From Puccinia triticina (Eukaryota; Basidiomycota; Pucciniomycetes; Pucciniales; Pucciniaceae), in contig NC_070560.1 of assembly GCF_026914185.1 (NCBI RefSeq), positions 966,001-1,030,000 of the forward strand: 64,000 nt of DNA. The letters are read 5' to 3'. The notes under the pieces are model-generated. The model had not been told where the DNA came from. It searched no databases and saw only the letters and a program-made list of their open reading frames with translations. The position numbers were made by a program, and so were the translations under genes. Position 1 is the first letter of the stretch. Each line of letters begins with the position of its first letter. Shown here piece by piece: positions 13,601 through 23,745 of the stretch.

Positions 13601-14560
13601 GATTAGCCATTGCCTCATGTTCCCTTTTTGTGAAGCTTGCTACATGCTTGGATAGATTGGATGGGGAAGTGTTGTATACTGGCTGATGTATTTTGCTTTC
13701 ACAGCAGGAGAAAATAAACAAAAAAATACAAAAGATGAGCGAGAAAAATATGAATGACAAGCACAAGATGACCAAAACTCAAAGGGGAATGAAAAACTTA
13801 CGTTTTACAAGGGTAGGCAATCATCCTCCAACCCTTTTTGTCAAGCAAATCTGAAAGCTGTGGGGGATCAAAAGCCGCATAGCAAGTGCTGAGATGATTT
13901 GTGTGAACTCTCTGTGCCTTTTCTGGAATATTAGAAAGAGCAAGTCAGTCAGTGCGCTTAATTCAATCAGGAGAAGAGAGAATCTTACTCAGCTCTTGTT
14001 CATCTGTAGTCTAATGACCCTTTGAGTTCTGAGTGCTTGCTGCAGCTTCTGAGTGTGAGACAACATGTTTGCTTTCATTGGAATTGTCTGGTACTTTGAC
14101 GGTTGAGTGGCTTTTTGTTTTTTAGAATGGTCTGGATCTTTGGTGGGGATGGAGATTGAAGATGTTGGCGATCCCGTGGCCTTGTGACGCTTCTTGGTTC
14201 TTCCCATGGTGTTGGCGGAGGGGTTCCGTGGCGTGGTGGTGCGTCCGAGGGGTGTGGAGGTGTTGGTTAGGGGATTGGCTGTGATGGATATGATTTCTCC
14301 AATGACAGGGTTGAGTGACAGATGTCACGGGGACAGGGATACATATGCTTATAAGAATAGTATCATGGAGAATAATATGCTTGTATGTAACTATAAACAT
14401 GCAGATCTGGACCCTCTCAAATCTGCGGGTGTTGGCAAGTACTTGCTCCAGGTACCCACTGGTTTTTACACATTGAAATTTTACACCCGCACCTGCACCC
14501 GCACCCGGCACCCGTTTGCGGGTAGATGAAGCCGGTGACCATGACTCCAACAGACCCGGG
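10590..14560 (-). mobile_element. hAT transposon relic
   Basis: A transposase pseudogene (11486-14207) lies between two zones rich in ACCCGCACC/GCGGGTACC words: about 10540-10860 on the left and 14430-14570 on the right. Such subterminal repeats are typical of hAT elements. I could not define exact terminal inverted repeats or an 8-bp TSD, so the ends are approximate. Confidence 0.5.
11486..14207 (-). pseudogene. hAT-family transposase, decayed
   Basis: Minus strand. The N-terminal segment MGRTKKRHKATGSP is followed, after an intron-like gap, by a BED-type zinc finger region (KKGWRMIAYPC, then TSPSNLSKHVASF). The RNase H-like core retains MDNASNNQTMIKA and WIRCFAHILNLIAQ, then TRWNSTLEQLKS. 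A C-terminal helix region (LHPSFKEKYFKLAQWQPEW) ends at TAA 11488-11486. Several segments may be true exons separated by short introns, but frames do not join cleanly (for example TGA directly after QMNKS at about 13990). The hATC dimerisation region is absent or shortened. Probably inactive. Confidence 0.75.
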
Positions 14561-14936
14561 TGAGCACAGTCTGCCAATTCTTCCCGGGTGTGTGATCGGC
14601 GCCAAACTGGCTGATTTTGGCAGGCTCATTCTGGCTTTTGTTGGCAGGGTTAGGGAGATGGTGGGATTGGTGGGTGGGGGTGGGCAAGGGGGAGGGTTGG
14701 GGGCTTCTGGTTGGATGAGAGTGGATCAAGGGGTGATGGGCGGTGGTGGGTGTTGGGTTGGGGTCGAAGGGACGGTTGGCTTTCTCGTCCAGCTTCTCGT
14801 GCTGGGCTGTGGGTTTGTTGGGCTGGGGGAGTTCCTCCTGCTTGTTGTAGTCGTTCATGCTTGGCAAGGTGATGATGCTTGTGAAGCCCTGGGGTCCTCT
14901 TGGGTTTCACAAGGTTACACTAGACTTTCCTTTGAT

Positions 14937-15219
14937 TATATAAGCTCTCATCTATATAGTCCACACTTCCCCACTCCCCACCTAGCTCAGTAGAGACCCC
15001 GGACTGATCCCACTCTCCCTGAGCTAGGTAAGCTTCTCACTCCCTTTCTTCTCCTTCTTCTATGATTCATCTTGTATGTAGAGAGACCCCGGACTGATCC
15101 CTCTCTCACTGAGCTAGCTCTAGGAAATAAAGCCCCCAAGATTGTTTCTAGAACCGCTCCAAGGCTTCACTGCCTTGTCCCTCCGCCTCTGAACAGTGAA
15201 GGGTCTCCCAACCCTTACA
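14937..15219 (+). mobile_element. Gypsy-type LTR 3' end with duplicated leader unit
   Basis: TATA box TATATAAG at 14937-14944. A 36-bp unit (AGAGACCCCGGACTGATCCC, then CTCTC and CTGAGCTAG) occurs at 14992-15027 and 15082-15117, separated by 54 bp beginning GTAAGC and ending TGTAG. The LTR end CCTTACA (15219) matches the CTTACA end of the intact gypsy LTR. AATAAA at 15127 could be its poly(A) signal. Upstream LTR boundary not found. Confidence 0.5.
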
Positions 15220-16860
15220 ATGCTGGTGGTGGTGCTGATGGAGGGGGAGGTGATCGGAGTGGAGTCAGAGTTGAGTGGGAGTGTTTCAATCGGCTCGGCT
15301 GGTGGTGGGATGGTGAGGCTCTTGAGTGCATGGTTCTGTTTTGGTTGTTCTTCCCTGTCTGTTGGCGGGGTGGCTGCTTTGCTGGATGGGTTGTTCTGCT
15401 TTTGTTTTGGTTTGCTCGTGCTCGTGCTGGTGCCAGTCGTCAGTGGTGAGTTCTTGTTTCTATTGGTTTTCCCGTTTTTTTTCTTGGCTGTTTTCCGTGC
15501 TGTGGCTGTTGCTGGTGGTGGTGGTGGGGTTTTTCGTCTGCTTCTCCCTCTGATGGTTCGCTTTGGTCCTCCTCGGTGTCGATTGCCACTGCCGCTGAGG
15601 ATGTCAGTCTGCAGTTTCTTTTGTTGTTTCTGTGCATGGTAGTTTACTCACAGGCCCGGAATGATCCTCCGCTTGCGAATGCTGTTGTTGATCTCCTGGC
15701 CATCCTTGTCTGGTTGATGGTGTTCGTGAGTGGTTTGTTGTTCTCCTGAGCTCGATCGCCGCCGTTCTTGCGCCGCCCATCGGGGCTACCCGCTCGCGTC
15801 CCGCCAGGCACGGGCCACCCGGCAAGGCCTGGCTTCGAGAAACTTTCACTCAACTCCTAAAATACTCGACTCAGTCGCACGATTTCAGATCCTCAAACTA
15901 CCCCCAGAGTAGGCACAATATTGTCCGACATACATACACCGCCACTAATTTTCAATGGCTCCCAACACGAGCTTCCGAAAAAGACATCATATCACTGTCT
16001 GTCTGATAAGATGCACATTTGGATGTATCCGAGGTACCTGCCTGGGGGCGATTCCGGCTCAACACCACGGATGGATCACATCCCTCAAACTTGACCCAAC
16101 ACGATAATCCGTTCTGGTCTTGAGAAATCACGTTCTTCCAATCAGCTGGGGTTTATCCCGAAATGCTTCGATGAATTTACTTTGTCATTCCAACAAGAGG
16201 AACACGGCAGACAGTAAGCCGCCCTTGAGCAAGGCTACACGTGTCTCCATCAAATCACTGTCTCAAGGGCTGAGACAGGACCGTCTGGCAGACTGAGATA
16301 AAGTCCTCCCTGTTTGTAGTACGATTGTTGAGGAGAAGCGCGCAATGTATCGGATGCTTGTAGGAATTGGCCAGGCTGTCGGCTGCACTGCAGGATTTAC
16401 ATCGAATCCAAGTCTTTTCCCGCGCCGGAGAAGCCATTGCGGGTTGAGATGTCTTGCCATCAAGAAGTAGGGCTGCAGTGTTGGCTAAGCTTGATTAGCC
16501 TGGTCGTCCGGGGATGGTGCCCTGTTGCTTCTGGGCAGGCGCTGCAGGTTGAGTACCCGCTTGAGGTTTGGCCTTCGATTTTTGTTTATATGTAGTTAGT
16601 TCTCGGGAGTTGAAGCAGGTTGAAGCCCAAGCCCTGGCCTCAAATCACCGGTGCCTCAAATTTGACTTGGGCAGCGCCGGTCCCGCCAGCCGACTCGCCG
16701 AGTTTGATGATGATGGAGCTAGGCGGCTGCGCGACTGCGCGGGGCGCGACCGTGGCAAGCATCCGACTTCAAGACTCCAACTCGCGCACGCGATCTAATG
16801 GCAACGGTGTTATAAAAGAGAGGCTGCTGGTCTTTTGGGACGGCATAAGACTGTATTCCA
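15220..16860. other. Unassigned stretch, no gene supported
   Basis: Probably decayed internal sequence of the preceding LTR element, then unrelated sequence. The GT-rich part (15230-15560) and a GC-rich stretch near 15760-15840 contain open frames without recognisable domains or codon structure. I see no gene, RNA or complete repeat. Confidence 0.4.
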
Positions 16861-17136
16861 TCTCAACAGAGGCTCAGCCTCATTTTGTATGTACTTCTGC
16901 ATCTTCTCTATATGGGCAATGGATATATATGCAGCCCGGAAAGCGGGGAAAAAAAAGGGGCCTTGCGCTCTCGCGCGTTTGAGTTGCAAAATGATTGAGA
17001 CTACTTGCTATTGAAGATCAATGGAGATACAGATTGAGAACGATTGTACATTAAAAATTCAAAAGGGGAAGAAATACAAGAGAAGAATCCTAGCAGCTCC
17101 AATTCAACCGGAGAGTCCCGCGCCCGATGGAAGCGT

Positions 17137-17763
17137 TTATAGCTGGACTACAACGCGACAGAAAGGGCATGTTGAGTTCTGCTCGATCCAGGGCTGCAGC
17201 AGAAAAGAATTTGAATCAGTCATTGATAATTCAGATAGACAATAAGAATATGTGCTTACTTGGAGGCAGTCTTGGTGGAAAAGGTGGGACGGGTGGCATG
17301 GGAGCTGGACAACAGGTCGGCCAACTTGAAAAAGTTCCTCTTGACAGATTGTGCAGCTCTGAGCTTCGCCATCTTGGCTCGGTGTCGCAGTGGGGGCGGT
17401 CGGGTGGGGAAGAGCGTCCAGTGCCTGCTGAACATGCCTCCTGCGCTGTGCCAAGGCGACTTGCTCGGGAGGTAAACTCAGAATCAGCCGTGAAAACAAC
17501 ACATGATCTAAGCGTGACCTACATGATTGCCTTAGACTGTCCATGACCTCCTCAGCTTCCTCCGGTGACATCTCACCTGATTCCACTAGATAGGCCGCAC
17601 CCACTGCGAGTTGCTCCATAGAAGTGGTGTCCAGATCGAAGTCGTCCGGGACAGCGGGCGTAGCCCACTCGTAGTGGTCGTCTGCCAAGACCTGAGCCTC
17701 GCCTTCGGGCGCGAATTCCAACTCAGCCTCTTCGTCCAACTCAAACATGTCTTCTTGATCCAT
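17137..17763 (-). CDS. RING-H2 zinc-finger protein (putative E3 ubiquitin ligase)
   Basis: Two exons, 17763-17260 and 17193-17137, with a 66-bp GTAAGC..CTGCAG intron; about 186 residues. The acidic N-terminus starts MDQEDMFELDEEAELEF. The C-terminal RING-H2 has all eight ligands across the junction: CTICQEEL, LPCHPSHLFHQDC, then WIEQNSTCPFC. The intron is a multiple of three without a stop, so retention would only insert 22 residues into the RING loop, but its splice sites are good and the joined RING is canonical. Inferred to recruit an E2 enzyme. No transmembrane segment. A damaged duplicate lies at 19.0-19.6 kb. Confidence 0.8.
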   Translation of the reverse strand: MDQEDMFELDEEAELEFAPEGEAQVLADDHYEWATPAVPDDFDLDTTSMEQLAVGAAYLVESGEMSPEEAEEVMDSLRQSCRSRLDHVLFSRLILSLPPEQVALAQRRRHVQQALDALPHPTAPTATPSQDGEAQSCTICQEELFQVGRPVVQLPCHPSHLFHQDCLQVSTYSYCLSELSMTDSNSFLLQPWIEQNSTCPFCRVVVQL

Positions 17764-17878
17764 ATTGTTTATTTATTAAGGGCTAAGAGTTCTGGAGTAG
17801 CTGCTAGGGTCTGGGAGGGGATGGGATGGGGAGGAGGTAGCGAGAGTGGTTGTGAGTTGGGGGAGATGGTTGGTAGCA

Positions 17879-17907
17879 GTACGGCTGGAACCGTACGCTT
17901 ATTTATA
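17879..17907 (-). promoter_or_regulatory. TATA box and dyad upstream of the RING-H2 gene
   Basis: On the minus strand TATAAATAAG (17907-17898) lies about 135 bp upstream of the ATG at 17763. Directly beside it GTACGG-ctggaa-CCGTAC (17879-17896) forms an inverted repeat that could bind a dimeric regulator. Confidence 0.45.
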
Positions 17908-18059
17908 CCGTACATCAATGCTGAGCCCAACTTCAGCAGCACGTAGGGGAGACTTTGCAATTGAATTGAATTGCTGAGGACTGCTGCTGCTTGCAACAGC
18001 GCGAGGCTCAGCTTGCTCGACAAAGGCGCGGACTTGAAGCCTAGTTTCCAGACCATCTA

Positions 18060-19030
18060 CGGGTTGCTATGCCTTTCTCTGCTGTCAAGCCGCCTGCTTT
18101 GAACAAGAATTCTAGTTTCCCTTTGTCATCAGCAGGCTGAGTGAAATTTTACTTCCAGGATTGTATTTCTGATCAATCCCCAAAGCTATAGATCGCAAGG
18201 CTCTGGTTTCTCTTATACGTTACGGTCGGGCGGCAGCTGCAAGACTGGAATATAATTGATACTATATATTTCCGGCCCATCCTTTCCTTGGATGGAAAGG
18301 CCCGGCGCTCAAGGGTAAAAAGGCTCGGCAGGAGGCACTCATTCAACTCACTTGGGAGGAGAGACGCGTGTGCCAAGTTAAAGTAATAAGTCTTCATTGT
18401 GGCATGAGCGAGAAAAACTTTGCACGCATCCTTCTGAGGATGATATGGACTTTGGTGTTCCGCCGCGCTATGAAGCTGCTTCTTGTTGTTTAATGAGCTG
18501 TCTGTTCCCAGTTCTTACCCATAATGTGTCTACAGGTCATCCTTAGACGCCGCTATCCACACCCCGTGAATTTAGATGCAAGACAACTTTTGGAAGGAAA
18601 GACTGTTTGCTCAAGCGCAGTCGGTGGTCAACTCTGGGATTGAAAGAGAAATATAATAAATTGGGAGGCAATGCTGTTGAGGGTATATTTCAACATTTAT
18701 TCGCGTTTGAATATGTAAAACGTGATCTAATGACAAAGAAACTTTAGAAGAGAGATGCCGTCTTCAACTCAACACAAGGTCTCTTACCTCACGACAAAGG
18801 CTGAGCCTAATTTCATATTCATCTTCTCCATTTTGTCATCGGATCTGCCTAGACCGCAGGAAGCGGATCAAGTCAAAGGAGTGCCTTGCGCTGTTGCGCG
18901 ATATTAACCGAAGGCAATCTGCATTACTTGCTACTATTCTAAGAATCCATGCAAAGCCAAATGAGAAAGTATTGTACACTAAAGGTTTGTACTAGAAAGA
19001 GATACAAAAAAAGAATGCCGCTCCGCCAAT
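18060..19030. other. Spacer between RING copies, contains duplicated 3' flank
   Basis: No gene seen in 18060-18780. From about 18780 to 19030 the sequence parallels 16865-17110, the 3' flank of the intact RING gene: AGGCTGAGCCT versus AGGCTCAGCCT, GCCTTGCGCT, TACTTGCTA, ATTGTACA and CAATTCAACC words in the same order. The duplicated segment therefore includes flanking DNA. Confidence 0.5.
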
Positions 19031-19641
19031 TCAACCAGCGGGTTCCGAGTTCGAGGGTGGTGGTAGTTGGGATACAACTCGGCACATGCGGCAGCTTGTG
19101 TTTAGTTCTATCCAGGGCTAAATCCGAAAAGTATTGAAATCAGTAATGGACTATAGATGCTAGGGCTAAAAGAGTTGCTTACTTGAATGCATCCTTGGTG
19201 AAAAAGATGTGCTAGATGACATGGGAGCTGAACGACTGTTTGCCCAACTTGAGAGAGCTCCTCCTTACAGATTGCGCATTCCGAAGCTGTGCCATCGTTG
19301 CTCAATGTCAAAGTGGCAGCGGTCGTGTTCGGAAAAGAGTTCAGTAGCTCTTGAACCTGCTTTCTTCGCTTTGCGAGGGCAGTGGCCCGAGCTTCTCCCA
19401 AAGGTGAAGTTGAGCTATAGTCTAGGATGAGTGGTGTGCGCCTGACCCTTGTTTCCAACACACGTCTGCCGCTAAGACAGCAAAAACTGTTGGAAAACAA
19501 CCAGAAAATCCAACACAACAACTGTGCAACAGCCCACAACAGCAGTACGCAGAAAAGAGACATGAGAAAGCAATGAGTGGAATGAGAGAGAGGAGGGGAA
19601 AGAGAACCAAAAGAAACATAGCCCAAAGAGTGCAATAACAA
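19031..19641 (-). pseudogene. Second RING-H2 copy, 5' part replaced
   Basis: Exon junction 19183/19117 (GTAAGC..TTTAG, 65 bp) joins CAICKEEL and LPCHLAHLFHQGC to WIELNTSCRMC, so all RING ligands survive, and a short Pro/Ser tail ends at TGA (19033-19031). Homology to the first copy begins near RVRRTPLILDYSS. Upstream, the acidic N-terminus is absent and an unrelated hydrophobic segment (FLMSLFCVLLLWAVAQLLC) precedes it in frame from an ATG at 19641. It could be a new membrane-anchored RING protein or a 5'-truncated pseudogene. I favour pseudogene, weakly. Confidence 0.5.
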
Positions 19642-19806
19642 CTGAATCTTGAATCAGTGGAGGTAGAGTCCAAAACCTTGAATATATTGGTGGAGGCAGA
19701 GCTTGAGATCTCCATCCTGAAACCCCTTGAGTGCGGGCCCGCTAGTCCTGCGCTAAATCCGGTGTCCTACCATGTGTACTGCTCTGAACACCACAGCGGG
19801 GCTTGT

Positions 19807-20347
19807 TGTAAAAATGGTAGACAAGTACTTTGTTGAAACAGTATTTTATTAAGAACTCAATAAAAGTAAATACACTTTGAGAATTGAAAACAATAATTAG
19901 ATCTCTTTGAAACGTTGAATAATAGTTTAAAATAATGTAAAAGAAATACCTCAAAGAAAGAACCAGTGCGAATACAAATCTTGAACAAAGACAACGGGCG
20001 ACGGCAACAAACACACGGAATTATCATGACAAACTAGTCTGCCCCAAGACTAGATCTAGCTCCTCCTGAGTGCTTAGAGTTGACGGCAGTTGAGATTGAT
20101 CTTTGATTTGATCAAAGAGGTCCGAAGAAGATTGTCTTCGAGTAGTTTTTAGTAGTCGATGATTGAGTCGATGTGAGTGTTTGATTGACGAGTAGCAATG
20201 AAAGATGGGATAACGGAAAAGGGAAGGAAGGGGAGGAATAGAGTTGTTGGCGAGTAGAGTGTGGTTGAACAATACATCTTATGCATTGACTATGCATGAT
20301 GTAATGCATACACATCAAACCTAATGTGTGTGTTTTAAACTTTGACA
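19807..20347 (-). mobile_element. Solo LTR of a copia family, TSD CTTGT
   Basis: 541 bp flanked by CTTGT on both sides (19802-19806 and 20348-20352). In the LTR sense it begins TGTCAAAGTTT and ends CATTTTTACA, the same end as the copia LTRs at 26.8 and 30.9 kb. It shares the order of landmarks with them (ATGCATGAT-type words near the start, GAGGAGCTAG-type words mid-LTR). A remnant of recombination between LTRs; no internal sequence remains. Confidence 0.8.
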
Positions 20348-20353
20348 CTTGTA

Positions 20354-21018
20354 TGGTGTTGCAAGTGCATCTGGGCACTCACCAAAGTTCGGCCAAAAAA
20401 AGGCCAAGCGCGTGTGGCCGACCCTAAAGCCAGCTTGGCCAATCCCAAAGCGTGGGTGGCACACGTCCAAACCCCGCTTGGCACAGTCCAAAGTTGGGGT
20501 GGTTTGGGACAAAGCCCCGCTGGGCCGAGTTCAAGCAAGGGTGCCACGCACGCCAAACGCTGTGCCGGCCATCAAGGAGAGAAGTTTCCCTCCTCGATGG
20601 TTGGTCTACAAACTGGTCATTGAGAAGGGAAGACTCCCTTCCTGATGATCAATACAAGTATTGACCACCGCAAAGGGAGTCTTTCCTCCCCAATGACCAG
20701 CCTACAGACCGGCCATCAAGAAGGAAAAGCTCCCTTGTTGATGTCCGATGTGCAATGTCAAGAATGGAGAAGGTTTCCCCTCCTCAAGGGCACATCGTTC
20801 TTGCCTTTCGAGGCAGAGACAAGGGCCGGCGTGTTGCATGCCAAGTCACAGATCCCATTGGCCCAGAGCTTGATCTCGGCCAAGCGGGACTTGGCTGTGT
20901 GCCAAGCTCTGCCCCCCGCGCAACCTGCCCAATCAAGCCCGCTGGGCACATACCCAACCCACAGAGGCACTCGGCCAAGCGGGAGTTGGGTAAGTGCCCA
21001 GATGCGCTTGCAACACCA
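20354..21018. mobile_element. MITE-like element, 665 bp, TA-flanked
   Basis: Terminal inverted repeats TGGTGTTGCAAG(T/C)GCATCTGG extend for about 26 bp with one mismatch and weaker similarity beyond. TA lies on each side (20352-20353, 21019-21020). The interior has repeated short inverted words such as GCCAAGCGGGACTTGGC and GGGAAGACTCCC. No transposase, so non-autonomous; TA flanks suggest the Tc1/mariner type. Confidence 0.7.
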
Positions 21019-21429
21019 TATACTTCTCACAAGAGGAAAATTGGACATAAAAAAGGCCTTTTTGTTTGGGAATTGAATTCAAGACCTAAATAATTGGTTT
21101 TTGCTTCCAGGCAAACCCAAAAATAAAGATTCTTACAACTTATCTTGAACATCACATCCACATTGTAAATCCCGCCCAATGTAAAAATGTAGTATAACGT
21201 GCTACAGTTGAATTTTACATGTGATTACCAAAATATGACCCAATGAAAAGAAGGCCAATGCAAAGGGCAACATGCAAAATTATTCCTGGGTTACTCCAAG
21301 ATATAATTTTACAGCTCATTGTCAAAACAGCATATGCCATGAAAAAAAGTTCTAATGTAAAATTTTAGCCGCGTCCAAAAGTTTGAGTTTTACAATATGT
21401 ATCACTACCACGTAAAATTGGCATATGGG

Positions 21430-22369
21430 CTATCCAATCTGCAGATTTACATGTGATGTAAAACAAAAGGAGCAACAAAATATAGCGAACAACTTGCATG
21501 AATGTTGTGAGAAGGTACCCATTCTTGAAGAACCAATAGGTTATGCCTGAAAGGAGGCCGCCACTGTAAAGCTGATTGCCTTCTTCCAAACAAGCTAGCA
21601 GTCTTTCAGCCATCCACTGGGTCTGGAAGTTGAAGTGATTGTTACCGCCGCGGAAAGATGAGGAGATGATGTGCATTCCCTTGCTGGAATACCAAATTGC
21701 ATAATTAAAAAAAATCCATCCAATGGGGGACAGAGAAGAAAGATAATGAAAGGAAGATGCTCGCCAATCTCACTTGAGCATTTGCAGGAGGAACTTGTCA
21801 CTCATGCCTGAGCCCTTATTCTCGGGGCCAAGATTCAACTCACGCAGGACTTCCCGGCGGAGGTAGCGGAGTCAGTCAGAATTACCAAATGATTTGTGAA
21901 TGTCCACAACACTGGTAAAGGGCTGATTGTTGTTTTCAGGATTGGGAGGGCCAACCTGTCCAAATGAATTAAGAAATTAATATAATCATCACAGACCCAT
22001 GCCAAATGAGGGAAAGAGGTTACCTTTAATTCCAGGGCACTTGCCTTAGGGTTCTTCTTTATCTCTTCAGAAAACTCTGCTCATGCAAGGGGATCCAACT
22101 TCTTTGCAGTTGGACAGGGGTGTTTGTGATATCCTTGATGTCGCATGAGACTCCAGCCTGTTTCTTTTTGGGTGTCAAAGCAGATGCATGTGCCCTCACA
22201 TGGCTTCCAGTGAACGTTCCCCAGGCATTCACCAGCACTTCCTTTGCACGGTAATTTTCTGAGAGACAGAAGTAGGTTAGTTACCAGGGCGGATTTAGTG
22301 GATAGAGGTGGAAAGAAGAACTTACACATCAAGGATGTAAAGCCCGCGCCCCACACGGACTTCACAAAA
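21430..22369 (-). pseudogene. DDE transposase relic (Mutator-like?)
   Basis: Minus-strand segments read KPCEGTCICFDTQKETGW, then RHQGYHKHPCPTAKKLDPLA, a Cys/His motif. Then VDIHKSFGNSD, a TGA at 21874-21872, and LRYLRREVLRELNLGPENKG, KFLLQMLK. Across an intron-like GTGAGA..TTCCAG comes GMHIISSSFRGGNNHFNFQT, QWMAERLLA and LYSGGLLSGITYWFF. I recall this pattern from a DDE transposase family common in basidiomycetes but cannot assign the superfamily firmly. The C-terminal catalytic part is missing. The TGA fits CGA decay. Confidence 0.45.
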
Positions 22370-22379
22370 GTATCACAAC

Positions 22380-22665
22380 CCCTGTCACAGTTCCATCCTC
22401 TGCCCTACACGTAGTTTCTCCCTCCCCTTACCTAGCTTGGCAGAGAACCATTTGACTTCTTCTCTGTTGACGCTAGGTAAGAGTTTCCCTTCCTCTCTTC
22501 ACTCCTTTTGTAAATAGATACTGACAAGAGAACCATCGGACTTCTTCTCTGCCAACGCTAGTAATCCACCCCGACCCGTTGGAGCTAGAATCCTCAGGCT
22601 TTTTGACTGTCCTTGTGCCCCCCTCGGGGAGACATCTTAGTGAAGGACTCATCAGGGTCCTTACA
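22380..22665 (+). mobile_element. Gypsy-type LTR 3' end, second example
   Basis: A 35-bp unit (AGAGAACCAT, GACTTCTTCTCTG, ACGCTAG) occurs at 22442-22476 and 22527-22561, separated by 50 bp beginning GTAAGAG and ending GACA, with AG supplied by the second copy. The end TCCTTACA (22665) matches other gypsy LTR ends here. It is followed by AAGGAGTTCT, resembling AAGGGAGTCC, the sequence next to the intact gypsy LTR. Unrelated in sequence to the 14.9-15.2 kb unit but identical in plan. Confidence 0.5.
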
Positions 22666-23139
22666 AAGGAGTTCTTTGATTTTGCTGCGGCCGGTGGGGG
22701 GAGGCCCGGTGTAATCACACCCATCATTTTCACAAAAGAGTACCCCAAGGCACTTGTAGCAGCGCACTTTCCACGCACCCTCTGCGCAAGAATCAACTGT
22801 GTTTGTCTTTCAGTATCCAACAAAGCCAAAGTTAGTAATCTTGTCTCCTGGTTTGTTGGTTGGGGTAGATTGGGTAACCTTGCTTGTCAAGGATGCAATT
22901 GTGGTCAATGAACTTCTGGTGATCTCAATCCATCCCGTGGGGTATTTCCCAGTTCTGCAGCTTGATTTTGTTGGCAGGTAGTGATACTATTGGGTGTTGT
23001 GAGAATAAAGGCTGGTATGTCGGTGGAAATGTCCGCTAACCACCCTCTTCAAGAATATTTGTGTCCAGGCTGTGTGATTATTGGTGTCTTGGCTCCGCAC
23101 TGCTACTATCTGCTAGCCTTCAGAGCTCCTCTCTGAGCC

Positions 23140-23745
23140 TGATCTATAGCGTAATAATCCGCAAGTGAATAAAAGCTCTGCACTCCGCAAGCACAGAATC
23201 CGCAAGTAACTCTGAAAGTAAAGATAAGGTCATGTATAACTCTCCTAATACTCTAGTATGTCCGTCTGTGTAAGTACAACAATGAGTAATCCGTAAGATG
23301 ATGGGATAATAGGATAAGGAAAGAGAAGAGAAATCCATGAGCCTTTTCCCATCCTTCCCTCCACGCACGTCACTGTTCCCACCCGATCCCGCAAGCCTGA
23401 CACTTTCCTGCACTAGTCCTTCAGCTCCGCCTGCTTTTCCGCACGTCATTCTCCCCGACTCCGCTCATCTCCAACGCTTGACCTCCCACCATCCTCTGTC
23501 TAGCCCCCGCCAGTCAGTCTCTCACCACCGCCTCCACCCCAGTTCCACCTGCTGGTGGACTGTTGTGGCTCACCTGCTGATGCGCCGCTGCTACCAGTCC
23601 ACGTGTGTAGTCCGCCGCATTCCAGCCCTTTCTTTCCACTCCGGTCCGAATACCCAATCCAAAATCCGCAATCCGCAATCCGTGAATTTCCGTAAGCTTT
23701 CTTAGAGTGCTTTTCTGAAATCATCCTCAGTGCTTATGTCACCAG
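23140..23745. repeat. Divergent interspersed repeat, copy 2, with TCCGCAA motifs
   Basis: Counterpart of 6190-6700 (CATCTCCAACGC, CTACCAGTCC, CCGCATTCC and GTGCTTTT words in the same order). It also carries many ATCCGCAA/TCCGTAA repeats (23155-23310 and 23655-23695). No gene seen. Confidence 0.4.
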
